Source of the DNA: DASPKT01 sp035626475
GTDB taxonomy: Bacteria; Pseudomonadota; Alphaproteobacteria; Azospirillales; Azospirillaceae
Direction of reading: 5' to 3'
NCBI GenBank assembly: GCA_035626475.1
Contig: DASPNP010000024.1
Span: 1 to 44,389, forward strand
Length of the DNA stretch: 44,389 nt
Shown here: positions 1-7,661 of the stretch, in pieces
How the letters are laid out: every line of letters starts with the position of its first letter
How positions within the stretch are numbered: position 1 is the stretch's first letter
Made by a program: the position numbers and the translations under genes
Notes under the pieces: model-generated
The model's database searches: none
What the model saw: only the letters and a program-made list of their open reading frames with translations
What the model was told of the DNA's origin: nothing

Positions 1-807
1 GGAGCCGATGTCGTCCAGCGCCACCCGGAATCCCGCCGCGCGGTAGACGTCCAGGATGCCCTTCAGGTGCGCCTCGTCCCGCGCCTCGTGGCTCTCGGTC
101 ACCTCGAACACCACGTTGCGGGGGGTCAGCCCCAGCTCCTCCACCAGCGCGCCGGTGCTGCGCAGGCAGTAGGAGGGGTCGTAGATGCTGGAGGGGTCGA
201 AGTTCACGAACAGGGTGGCGTCGCCGATGCCGGCCCCGGCGGCCGAGGTCAGCGCCGTGCGCCGGGCCAGCAGGTCCACCGTGTGCAGCAGCCCCGCCTC
301 GTCCGCCACCTTCATGAGCTGGCCGCCGCCGACGATGCCGCCGTCCGCCTCACGTCCCCGCAGCAGCGCCTCGTAGGCGAAGCGGCCGCCGTCGGCCCGC
401 ACGATGGGCTGGAAGAAGGAGGTCAGCCGGTCCTGGCGGATCAGCTCCAACAGCCAGTGGCCGCGCACGGCGCCGGCGAACTGCCCCACCGTGACGGCGG
501 AGAGGTAGTCGCCCAGCGTGGCGTCGCGGTCGGCGTCCACGCAGGCGACCCGGCCGGCGCCCAGCTCCTCCGCCGTCAGCACGACGGAGGCGGCGTCGGC
601 GAAGGCGGCGGCCTGCGCCCGGTCCAGCAGGAAGGCGTGGCAGTCCGCCGTCTCCGCCGCGACCGGGGCGATACCCGCGGTCGCCAGCCGGGCCAGGAGC
701 TTGTTCCGGCTGTGTTCCATCGGCAGCCACAGGACCAGCCAGTTGCGGTCGTGCAGCAGGGTCCGCACCTGCTGGCAGTCCGGACAATCGTCGAGATGGA
801 CCTGCAT
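1..807 (-). CDS. EAL-domain cyclic-di-GMP phosphodiesterase, 3' part missing (runs off window)
   Basis: The first 269 codons read on the minus strand from an ATG at 807, which is preceded by a GGGGGAGG ribosome-binding site; the gene continues past base 1. Residues 1-125 are an unrecognised N-terminal region with a CPDC motif at residues 8-11. From about residue 130 an EAL domain begins: FFQPIV, then the signature YEALLRG with E146, then FVNFDP, FEVTES and LDDIGS at 264-269. These carry the family's metal and substrate ligands up to the cut, so the enzyme is probably active in hydrolysing c-di-GMP to pGpG, as is known for EAL proteins. No membrane segment is visible in the part present. It is divergent from purB. 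Confidence 0.85.
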   Translation of the reverse strand, partial: MQVHLDDCPDCQQVRTLLHDRNWLVLWLPMEHSRNKLLARLATAGIAPVAAETADCHAFLLDRAQAAAFADAASVVLTAEELGAGRVACVDADRDATLGDYLSAVTVGQFAGAVRGHWLLELIRQDRLTSFFQPIVRADGGRFAYEALLRGREADGGIVGGGQLMKVADEAGLLHTVDLLARRTALTSAAGAGIGDATLFVNFDPSSIYDPSYCLRSTGALVEELGLTPRNVVFEVTESHEARDEAHLKGILDVYRAAGFRVALDDIGS

Positions 808-971
808 GCGCCTCCCCCGGGGCAGGATGGACAGCGCCGCCGGCGGCCGGCGGCACGGCAGGTGAACTAGGCCGGGCACCGCCGCTGGCAACCCGATCTA
901 AGGGGGTAGGGGGGACGCGGACGCCCCAGCCCGGCGCGGGGCGGCGTCCCGGCCGGTGCACTGGTCAAAGC

Positions 972-998
972 GGCGCCGGGACCTTATGGTCCCGCGCC
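972..998. promoter_or_regulatory. Hairpin in the purB 5' region
   Basis: GGCGC (972-976) pairs with GCGCC (994-998), and GGGACC (978-983) pairs with GGTCCC (988-993) around a TTAT loop, with one bulged C. The 11-bp stem ends 36 bases before the purB start. There is no following T-run, so it is not an intrinsic terminator. A role in the leader RNA is only inference. The rest of 808-1034 shows no gene. Confidence 0.4.
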
Positions 999-1034
999 AT
1001 CCAGAGCCCCTGCCGCCGGAAGGTCCCCAAGCCC

Positions 1035-2330
1035 ATGATCCCGCGCTACAGCCGCCCCGAGATGACCCGCATCTGGGAGCCGGAGAACCGGTTCCGCATC
1101 TGGTTCGAGATCGAGGCGCACGCCTGCGACGCGCAGGCGGAGCTGGGCGTGATCCCCAAGGAGGCGGCCGAGGCCGTCTGGAAGCGCGCCAAGTGGGAGA
1201 TCGACCGCATCGACGAGATCGAGCGGGAGACCAAGCACGACGTTATCGCCTTCCTGACCAACCTGGCCGAGCATGTCGGGCCGGAGGCGCGCTTCGTCCA
1301 CCAGGGCATGACCTCGTCGGACGTGCTGGACACCTGCCTCGCCGTGCAGATGAAGGAGGCGACCGACCTCCTGCTCGAGGACATGGACAAGCTGCTGGCC
1401 GCGCTGAAGCGCCGGGCGCTGGAGCATAAGTACACCCCCACCATCGGCCGCAGCCACGGCATCCATGCCGAGCCGACCACCTTCGGCGTGAAGCTGGCCG
1501 GCCACTACGCCGCCTTCCAGCGCGGCCGCGAGCGGCTGGTGCGGGCCCGCGAGGAGATCGCCACCTGCGCCATCTCGGGCGCCGTCGGCACCTTCGCCAA
1601 CATCGACCCCCGGGTCGAGGAGCATGTGGCGGCGAAGCTGGGGCTGACGGTGGAGCCCGTCTCCGCCCAGGTCATCCCGCGCGACCGCCACGCCATGTGG
1701 TTCTCGACGCTCGCCGTCATCGCCGCCTCCATCGACAACCTCGCGACCGAGGTGCGGCACCTCCAGCGGACCGAGGTCCGCGAAGCGGAGGAGTATTTCT
1801 CGCCGGGCCAGAAAGGCTCGTCGGCCATGCCGCACAAGCGCAACCCGGTGCTGTCGGAGAATCTGTCCGGCCTGTCGCGCCTGGTGCGCAGCCATGTCAT
1901 CCCGGCGCTGGAGAACGTCGCGCTCTGGCACGAGCGCGACATCAGCCATTCCTCGGTCGAGCGGGTCATCGCCCCGGACGCCACCATCGCCCTGGACTTC
2001 GCCCTGATGCGCCTGACCGGCATGGTCGACAAGCTGCTGGTCTACCCGGACCGCATGCTGGCGAACCTGGAGAGCCTGGGCGGGCTGCACAACAGCCAGC
2101 GCGTGCTGCTGGCCCTGACCCAGGCGGGCATGAGCCGCGAGGATTCCTACCGCGCGGTCCAGCGCAACGCCATGCCGGTCTGGCTGGAGGGCAAGGATTT
2201 CCGCGCCATGCTGAAGGCCGACGAGGAGGTGATGCGGCACCTGAGCGCCGAAGCGATCGACGACGCCTTCGACCTCGGCTACCACACCAAGCACGTCGAT
2301 ACGATCTTCCACCGGGTCTTCGGCGCGTGA
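1035..2330 (+). CDS. purB: Adenylosuccinate lyase
   Basis: The 431-residue product matches the usual length and sequence of PurB in the fumarase/aspartase superfamily. It cleaves SAICAR to AICAR and adenylosuccinate to AMP, both with release of fumarate, in the cytosol. Visible landmarks are the N-terminal MIPRYSRPEM, a TSSDVLDT segment near residue 95, GRSHGIHAEP near residue 142, and the superfamily signature SSAMPHKRNP at about 261-270, whose serine lies in the mobile catalytic loop. An AAGG upstream of ATG 1035 can serve as the ribosome-binding site. The stop codon overlaps the start of the downstream N-acetyltransferase gene, so the two are probably cotranscribed. Confidence 0.97.
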   Translation: MIPRYSRPEMTRIWEPENRFRIWFEIEAHACDAQAELGVIPKEAAEAVWKRAKWEIDRIDEIERETKHDVIAFLTNLAEHVGPEARFVHQGMTSSDVLDTCLAVQMKEATDLLLEDMDKLLAALKRRALEHKYTPTIGRSHGIHAEPTTFGVKLAGHYAAFQRGRERLVRAREEIATCAISGAVGTFANIDPRVEEHVAAKLGLTVEPVSAQVIPRDRHAMWFSTLAVIAASIDNLATEVRHLQRTEVREAEEYFSPGQKGSSAMPHKRNPVLSENLSGLSRLVRSHVIPALENVALWHERDISHSSVERVIAPDATIALDFALMRLTGMVDKLLVYPDRMLANLESLGGLHNSQRVLLALTQAGMSREDSYRAVQRNAMPVWLEGKDFRAMLKADEEVMRHLSAEAIDDAFDLGYHTKHVDTIFHRVFGA

Positions 2331-3130
2331 CCGCGCTGGACGAGTATCTCGCGCGCATCGGCCTGGACGGTCCCGTGCGCCCTGACGCCGCCTCGCTGGT
2401 GGCGCTGCACCGGGCGCACGCGGCCGCGATCCCCTTCGAGAATCTGGACCTCTGGATCAACAGGCCGATCAGCCTGGAGCCGGCCGACCTGGTGGAGAAG
2501 ATGGTCCGCCACCGGCGCGGCGGCTTCTGCTTCGAGCAGAACACGCTGTTCGCCCTGATGCTGGCGGCGGCGGGCTTCCGTCCGCGGCGCCTGCTGGCCT
2601 GCGTCACATTCGGCCTGCCGTCCATCCGCCCGCGCACCCACATGGTGGTCCTGGTCGAGGCGGAGGGCCGGCCCTGGATCGCCGATGTCGGCTTCGGCGG
2701 TCATGGGCTGGTCGAGCCCGTCCCGTTCGAGCCCGGCCGCGAACATGCGGTGGGCGACGAGACCTGGCGCGTGTCGGCCTCCTTCGACGGCGGCTGGGAG
2801 ATGGAGGTGCTGCGGCCCGGCGCCCCGGACTGGACCTCGCTCTACTGGTTCGACCTGGCGGTCTTCCGCGAGCCCGACTTCGCCATGTCCTGCTTCTATG
2901 TCAGCCACGAGCCCGCCTCTCCCTTCCTCACCCGCCGGGTGCTGGGCCGGCCGGCCGGGGACGAGCGCGCGGTCATGCGTGACGGGCTGCTGACCCTGAC
3001 CCGCGGCACCGAGGTCGAGGAGCGAATCATCGCCACGGAGGCGGAATACCGTAGCGTGGCGCTGGATCGTTTCGGGATCGAAATACCGGAGGGCGCGGTG
3101 CTGCGTAGTGTTGAGGGGATCGCCGGCTGA
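2327..3130 (+). CDS. Arylamine N-acetyltransferase
   Basis: The 267-residue protein starts at a GTG overlapping the purB stop by four bases (GTGA), which suggests translational coupling. It belongs to the NAT family, which transfers acetyl from acetyl-CoA to arylamines or hydrazines by a ping-pong mechanism. The catalytic triad is visible: C68 in RGGFCFEQN, H105 in RTHMVV and D120 in DVGFGG. The N-terminal IPFENLD at 35-41 and the C-terminal beta-barrel/lid region have typical length. The physiological substrate in bacteria is rarely known, and nothing nearby reveals it. Its pairing with purB may be only positional. Confidence 0.93.
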   Translation: MTALDEYLARIGLDGPVRPDAASLVALHRAHAAAIPFENLDLWINRPISLEPADLVEKMVRHRRGGFCFEQNTLFALMLAAAGFRPRRLLACVTFGLPSIRPRTHMVVLVEAEGRPWIADVGFGGHGLVEPVPFEPGREHAVGDETWRVSASFDGGWEMEVLRPGAPDWTSLYWFDLAVFREPDFAMSCFYVSHEPASPFLTRRVLGRPAGDERAVMRDGLLTLTRGTEVEERIIATEAEYRSVALDRFGIEIPEGAVLRSVEGIAG

Positions 3131-3172
3131 CGGGCTGTGCAGAAATAGTCAGGGGAGTTCGATCCTCCTCTC

Positions 3173-3330
3173 CCGTCACCCCGGCGAAGGCCGGGGCCCA
3201 GGGGTTGCAACGGGATGCGGCCGATGAAGCGCTCCCCAGTACATCGCTTACGGATCGGCTTGAGTTGGCCGTGCTTCATCGAAGTTCCATGGCTGCAACC
3301 CCTGGGTCCCGGCCTTCGCCGGGATGACGG
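3173..3330. repeat. Dispersed palindromic repeat, family A copy 1
   Basis: This 158-bp inverted repeat has a left arm beginning CCGTCACCCCGGCGAAGGCC and a right arm ending GGCCTTCGCCGGGATGACGG, with inner matching arms GATGAAGC and GCTTCATC. A nearly full-length second copy lies at 20082-20240, and copies carrying another repeat lie at 16389-16661 and 44205-44389. It occupies most of the gap between the N-acetyltransferase and MFS genes (3131-3473), in which I see no gene. Confidence 0.9.
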
Positions 3331-3473
3331 CTAGTGGGGGCTCTCATCGCGAGCCATTGCCCGGCGGACCTGCATGCCGCCCCACCCATCCCTGCCATGC
3401 GCAAAGCCCGGCTTGTGGTGGGGGCATCGGGGCGGCCACTCTGCGGCTCCCGCCCCGCAAGATCCCGCCCGCC

Positions 3474-4727
3474 ATGTCCGCCCCCACCGTTCCGCCAGCG
3501 CACAAGCCCTGGAGCGTCTTCGCGATCCGCGCCTACGCGCTCTACTGGGCCAGCCGCTTCCTCGTCACCTTCTCGGTCCAGATCGTCAGCGTCGCCGTGG
3601 GCTGGCAGGTCTACGACCTGACCCGCGACCCGCTCGACCTCGGCATCATCGGGCTGGTGCAGTTCCTGCCGGCCCTGGCGCTGGTGCTGGTGACGGGCTC
3701 GGTCGCCGACCGCTACGACCGCAGGCTCATCATGGCGCTGTGCGTCGCGGTGGAGGTGACCTGCATCGGCGGCCTGCTGTACCTGGCCTGGTCCGGACCG
3801 ACGGGCGTCTGGCCTTATTTCGCGCTGATGACCGGCTTCGGCGTGGCCCGCGCCTTCTACGGCCCGGCCACCCAGGCGCTGATGCCGAACCTGGTGCCGG
3901 TCGAGCGGCTGCCGGACGCCATCGCCTACAACTCGTCCGCCTGGCAGGTCGCCAGCATCGTCGGGCCGGTGGCGGGCGGTCTGCTCTACGGTGTCGGCGT
4001 GCGCGTCGCCTACGGCGTGCCGCTGGCGCTGATGAGCCTGGCGGTGCTGCTGCTGGCGGCGATCCCGGTGGTGGCGCAGTCCAGGAACCGCGAACCGGCC
4101 AGCTGGGACAATGTCGTCGCGGGCTTCCGCTATGTCTGGAACAACAGGATCGTCCTGGGCGCCATCTCGCTGGATCTGTTCGCCGTGCTGCTGGGCGGCG
4201 CCGTGGCGCTGCTGCCGGCCTTCGCCCGCGACATCCTCGAGACCGGCCCCTGGGGCCTGGGCCTGCTGCGCGCCGCACCCGGCATCGGCGCCGTGGTGGT
4301 GGCGCTGTGGCTGGGCTGGAAGCCGATCCGCGACCATGCCGGCATCTGGATGTTCGTCGGCGTCGCGCTCTACGGCGTGGCGACGGTGGTGTTCGGCCTG
4401 TCGGAGACGGTGTGGCTGTCCATCGCCGCGCTGGCCCTGCTGGGCGCCGGCGACATGGTCAGCGTCTATGTCCGCGAGACGCTGCTGCAGCTGGCCACCC
4501 CGGACGAGGTGCGCGGCCGGGTCAACGCCGTGAACATGGTGTTCGTCGGCGCCTCCAACGAGCTGGGCGAGTTCCGCGCCGGCGCCATGGCGGCGGTCAT
4601 CGGCGTGGTGCCGGCGGTCGTCTTCGGCGGGGTCGGCGCGGTGATCGTGTCGGGCCTCTGGGCCTGGTGGTTCCCGCAGCTGCGCCTGGCGCGCCGGCTG
4701 GACGGGACGGACCTGCCCCGGGGCTGA
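3474..4727 (+). CDS. MFS transporter, EntS-like (MFS_3 type)
   Basis: The 417-residue protein has about 12 hydrophobic segments and the classic MFS loop 2-3 motif GSVADRYDRRLIM near residue 76. Its overall resemblance is to the MFS_3 group that includes the enterobactin exporter EntS, so a proton-driven exporter in the inner membrane is likely. The substrate is unknown, and no siderophore genes lie nearby. The start at 3474 (MSAPTVPPAHKPW) is chosen because the sequence upstream is low-complexity and overlaps the end of a repeat; the ribosome-binding site is weak. A 13-bp hairpin follows the stop. Confidence 0.85.
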   Translation: MSAPTVPPAHKPWSVFAIRAYALYWASRFLVTFSVQIVSVAVGWQVYDLTRDPLDLGIIGLVQFLPALALVLVTGSVADRYDRRLIMALCVAVEVTCIGGLLYLAWSGPTGVWPYFALMTGFGVARAFYGPATQALMPNLVPVERLPDAIAYNSSAWQVASIVGPVAGGLLYGVGVRVAYGVPLALMSLAVLLLAAIPVVAQSRNREPASWDNVVAGFRYVWNNRIVLGAISLDLFAVLLGGAVALLPAFARDILETGPWGLGLLRAAPGIGAVVVALWLGWKPIRDHAGIWMFVGVALYGVATVVFGLSETVWLSIAALALLGAGDMVSVYVRETLLQLATPDEVRGRVNAVNMVFVGASNELGEFRAGAMAAVIGVVPAVVFGGVGAVIVSGLWAWWFPQLRLARRLDGTDLPRG

Positions 4728-4729
4728 TC

Positions 4730-4758
4730 CGGACGGGAGCGGACCCCGCTCCCGTCCG
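4730..4758. terminator. Hairpin between convergent genes
   Basis: A perfect 13-bp stem (4730-4742 with 4746-4758) and a three-base loop lie directly after the MFS stop and before the convergent lipoprotein stop. There is no clear T-run, so it may act as a weak bidirectional terminator or an RNA 3'-end stabiliser. Confidence 0.55.
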
Positions 4759-4767
4759 CACCCGGCC

Positions 4768-5226
4768 TCAGGAGGTCGGGACGCCCTTGCTCTCCACCGG
4801 CTTCGGCGGCGCGACCGCGGCGGCCCCGCCGGTCGTCGGGGTCGCCGGGACCAGGGTGATGTTGATCGGGCTGGTGTACTTGTTGTCGGCGCCGGTGGCG
4901 CTGTCCACCGCCCAGCCGACCAGGCCGCCGGCCAGCACGTTGCCGACCGTGGCGCCGGCCACGTCCGACTTGTTCATGAAGGTCGCCTGCTGGAACCCGT
5001 CCTTGGTGCAGACGACGGTGATGTCGTGCTTGGTCTTCTGGACCTTCACGGTGCCCGGGGTCGACTCGACGCGACCGATCGACTTGGCCTCGCGCACCAG
5101 GTCGCAGGCGGCGCCCGCCGGGTTGGTGTTGACCACGATGTCCTGCGACGTGCCCTCGACGATGGTCGAGCAGGCGGAGACCGCCATGGCCGAGGCCAGG
5201 ACGGCGAAACGGGTGAGGATGTGCAT
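4768..5226 (-). CDS. Small lipoprotein, PEGA-like, function unknown
   Basis: The 152-residue product starts at ATG 5226, preceded by AGGGG with 6-base spacing. It has a lipoprotein signal peptide with lipobox AVSAC and the modified cysteine at C19. The mature part includes QDIVVNTNPAGAACDL, which resembles PEGA-like surface lipoproteins, and a glycine-rich hydrophobic stretch (AGATVGNVLAGGLVGW) reminiscent of glycine-zipper lipoproteins. It should sit in the cell envelope. C19 is followed by Ser, so export to the outer membrane is plausible. No specific function can be assigned. It is convergent with the MFS gene and downstream of the PRC-barrel gene on the same strand. Confidence 0.85.
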   Translation of the reverse strand: MHILTRFAVLASAMAVSACSTIVEGTSQDIVVNTNPAGAACDLVREAKSIGRVESTPGTVKVQKTKHDITVVCTKDGFQQATFMNKSDVAGATVGNVLAGGLVGWAVDSATGADNKYTSPINITLVPATPTTGGAAAVAPPKPVESKGVPTS

Positions 5227-5390
5227 GGTTGCCCCTGGGAATTGATCGGTGGGCCAATCTCGGCCACCGTTCATGCCCGGGATAGGAGGGGACGCGCGGT
5301 AAAGCTTCGGTTCAGGCGGCTCATACGAATCGGTGACAATTCCCGAACGGGAAATAGCTCCTATGCGCCTCGCCTATCGCAGCGCGAACC

Positions 5391-6053
5391 TCAGCGCGGA
5401 CCCACCATGGCGTTCGCCCGGCCGTCATAGCGGAAGCGCTCGCGCGCCTCGACGTCGGCGGCCGAGAGGGTCAGGCGCAGCGGCGCGCGGCTGTCGGCGG
5501 CGGTGCCGTGGTCCAGCGCGACGCTCTCGATCGGCACGGCGATGAGCGAGCGGCCGAGGCCCAGGATGCCGCCGCTGCCGATGACCATCTGCTGGATGCG
5601 GCTGTCGGTGCCGGCGGTCAGGAAGTCGCGGACGCTGCCGACGCTCTCGCCGTCGCTGGACAGCACGGTCCGGCCCAGCAGCATCTCCGCCTCGCGCGCC
5701 GTCAGCCGCCGCACCGGTCCCGGTTCGCCCAGCGCCGCGCCCTGGGCGGTGGCGGCCGGCGTCGGGGCGGGAGCGGGGTCGGCCACCGCGACCGGCGGGG
5801 ATGCGGGCGGCGCGGCGGTCTTTCCGGCCGTGCGGTCGTCGGTCGGCGCGTCGCCGTCGGGGCCGGCCTTCACCGGGGCGGCGTCGGTGGTGGGGATGTC
5901 GCCGGGGCGGGTGCCCGTGGTCAGCGGCGCCGTCGCCTCCGCCCGCCCGGCCGGCACGGGCACCGGCGTGGGCTGCGTCTGGGCCAGGGCCAGGGGCGCC
6001 AGGATGGCGGAACCGGCCAGGAGGATCGCGGCGGTCGGCAGGGCGGGGCGCAT
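5391..6053 (-). CDS. Secreted PRC-barrel domain protein
   Basis: The 220-residue product has an N-terminal signal peptide (MRPALPTAAILLAGSAILA), then a long low-complexity Pro/Ala/Thr linker to about residue 120. A single PRC-barrel-like domain follows: AEMLLGRTVLSSDGESVG, then VIGSGGILGLGRSLIAVP and a C-terminal R/D-rich tail ending NAMVGPR. PRC barrels are small beta-barrels used for protein or RNA contacts; exported single-domain forms are common in alphaproteobacteria and poorly characterised. Start 6053 has GGAG at 6-base spacing. Divergent from yfcA; the 199-bp gap between them shows no further gene. Confidence 0.85.
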   Translation of the reverse strand: MRPALPTAAILLAGSAILAPLALAQTQPTPVPVPAGRAEATAPLTTGTRPGDIPTTDAAPVKAGPDGDAPTDDRTAGKTAAPPASPPVAVADPAPAPTPAATAQGAALGEPGPVRRLTAREAEMLLGRTVLSSDGESVGSVRDFLTAGTDSRIQQMVIGSGGILGLGRSLIAVPIESVALDHGTAADSRAPLRLTLSAADVEARERFRYDGRANAMVGPR

Positions 6054-6252
6054 GGCGGACTCCGGGTGTCTCCGGAATGGGGAACGTTCCGGCCGGCATC
6101 CTCGTTCCCCCGACCCGTCCGGGAGAGGCCGTGCCCCCTCGGCAAGTCCCGCGCCCGCCGCCGGACCGGGATGCCGAGCGGGCGGGTGGCGGGCGCGGCG
6201 GGACGTGCTCTAATCGCCGCCCGCCGCGCTCTTGCCCATCGGTTCCCCTGGC

Positions 6253-7041
6253 ATGCCCACCCCCGAGATCGTCCTGCTGCTGGTCGCCGCCGCCTTCTGC
6301 GCCGGCTTCATCGACGCCATCGCCGGGGGCGGCGGGCTGATCACCATCCCGGCGCTGCTGGCGGCCGGCCTGCCGCCGGGCCAGGCGCTGGCGACCAGCA
6401 AGCTGCAGGCCTCCTTCGGCACGGCGATGGCGACGGCGGTCTATTGGCGGGCGGGGCAGATTGACGTGCGCGCCATGGCGGGACCGGTCCTGTGCGCGCT
6501 GGTCGGCTCGGCGCTGGGCTCCTGGACCGTGCAGCGGATCGACCCGGCCTTCCTCGGCGCCGTCGTGCCGGTGCTGCTGGTGGCGATCGCCATCTACTTC
6601 CTGCTGTCGCCCCGGGCCGGCGATCTGCCGGCGCGCCAGCGAGTCTCCATGGGCGCCTTCGCGCTGACGGTGGGCTTCGGCGTCGGCTTCTATGACGGGT
6701 TCTTCGGCCCCGGCGCCGGCAGCTTCTACGCCATCGGCCTGGTGGCGCTGCTGGGCCAGCCGCTGCGGCAGGCCACGGCCAACACCAAGCTGCTGAACTT
6801 CACCAGCAACGCCGTGTCGCTGGCGGTCTTCGCGCTCGGCGGCAAGATCCTCTGGGCCCTGGGCCTCGCCATGGCCGGCGGGCAGCTGGCCGGCAGCTAT
6901 CTGGGCTCGCGGGCGACGCTGCGCTTCGGGGCCAAGATGGTGCGGCCACTGCTGGTGACCATCTGTCTCGCCATGACCGCGCGGCTGGTGACGATGCCGG
7001 ACAACCCGCTGCGGGTCTGGGTGCTGGGCCTGGTGGGCTAG
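6253..7041 (+). CDS. TSUP (TauE/SafE) family permease, YfcA-like
   Basis: The 262-residue membrane protein starts at ATG 6253. It strongly resembles Escherichia coli YfcA: FIDAIAGGGGLITIPALLAAG near the N terminus, FYDGFFGPGAGSFYA in the middle and ANTKLLNFTSN after it, the duplicated motifs of TSUP permeases. About eight membrane segments are visible. The family moves organosulfur compounds, sulfite or similar anions across the inner membrane; the direction and substrate here are unknown. It is convergent with metW, and the two stop codons share a CTAG palindrome (7038-7041). A link to sulfur metabolism is suggestive only. Confidence 0.88.
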   Translation: MPTPEIVLLLVAAAFCAGFIDAIAGGGGLITIPALLAAGLPPGQALATSKLQASFGTAMATAVYWRAGQIDVRAMAGPVLCALVGSALGSWTVQRIDPAFLGAVVPVLLVAIAIYFLLSPRAGDLPARQRVSMGAFALTVGFGVGFYDGFFGPGAGSFYAIGLVALLGQPLRQATANTKLLNFTSNAVSLAVFALGGKILWALGLAMAGGQLAGSYLGSRATLRFGAKMVRPLLVTICLAMTARLVTMPDNPLRVWVLGLVG

Positions 7042-7661
7042 CCCCGCCGCAGCAGGAACACGCCCTGCTCGCCGACCCAGTTGGCGAGCCAGCTGTCGGC
7101 CCGGGCCGGTACCGGCGCGCCGCCGCGGTCCAGGATGACGCTGCGCTCGACCACCAGGCCGAGGTCGCGGCTCAGCGCGTTGAAGTCGGCGATGGTGCAG
7201 AAATGGATGTTGGGCGTCTCCCACCATTGGAAGCCCAGATGGTCGGTGACCGGCATGCGGCCCCGGCTCATCAGCTGCCAGCGCAGGCGCCAATAGCCGA
7301 AATTGGGGAAGGACACGATGGCGCGGCGGCCGATGCGCACCAGATGGCGCAGCACGCCCCTGGGATCGCGCGTCGCCTGCAGCGTCTGCGACAGCACCAC
7401 ATAGTCGAAGCCGTCGTCCGGATAGTCGGCGAGGTCGGTGTCGGCGTCGCCCTGGATGACCGACAGGCCGCGCGAGACGCAGGCGCGCACCCCGTCCATC
7501 GACAGCTCGACGCCGCGCCCGTCGACGCGCCGCTCGTAGACCAGATGCTCCAGCAGCTCGCCGTCGCCGCAGCCGACGTCCAGCACCCGGGCGCCCGGCT
7601 CGATCATGTCGGCGATGCGGCGCAGGTCGGGGCGGATGGTCCGGGGCGCCTGGGCGTCCAT
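7038..7661 (-). CDS. metW: Methionine biosynthesis protein MetW
   Basis: The 207-residue protein has a Rossmann-type SAM-binding motif VLDVGCGDGELL at about 26-37. It matches MetW throughout (VVLSQTLQATRDP, FPNFGYWRLRWQLM, PVTDHLGFQWWETPNIHFC). MetW works with MetX in the acetylation step of methionine synthesis in alphaproteobacteria and other groups. The start is ATG 7661, which overlaps the metX stop by one base (TGATG); an in-frame GTG just upstream is an alternative. It is the second gene of a metX-metW operon, and its TAG stop lies in the CTAG shared with yfcA. Confidence 0.95.
   Translation of the reverse strand: MDAQAPRTIRPDLRRIADMIEPGARVLDVGCGDGELLEHLVYERRVDGRGVELSMDGVRACVSRGLSVIQGDADTDLADYPDDGFDYVVLSQTLQATRDPRGVLRHLVRIGRRAIVSFPNFGYWRLRWQLMSRGRMPVTDHLGFQWWETPNIHFCTIADFNALSRDLGLVVERSVILDRGGAPVPARADSWLANWVGEQGVFLLRRG

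Noticed and set aside
3146..3172. A GGGGAGTTCGATCCTCC segment resembling a tRNA T-arm, as if a tRNA or attachment-site remnant
   Set aside because: No acceptor stem, anticodon arm or CCA end can be built around it, and the flanks belong to repeat A.
3131..3473. CRISPR array, because of repeated units here and elsewhere
   Set aside because: The units are large inverted repeats scattered singly, with no regular spacers and no cas genes.
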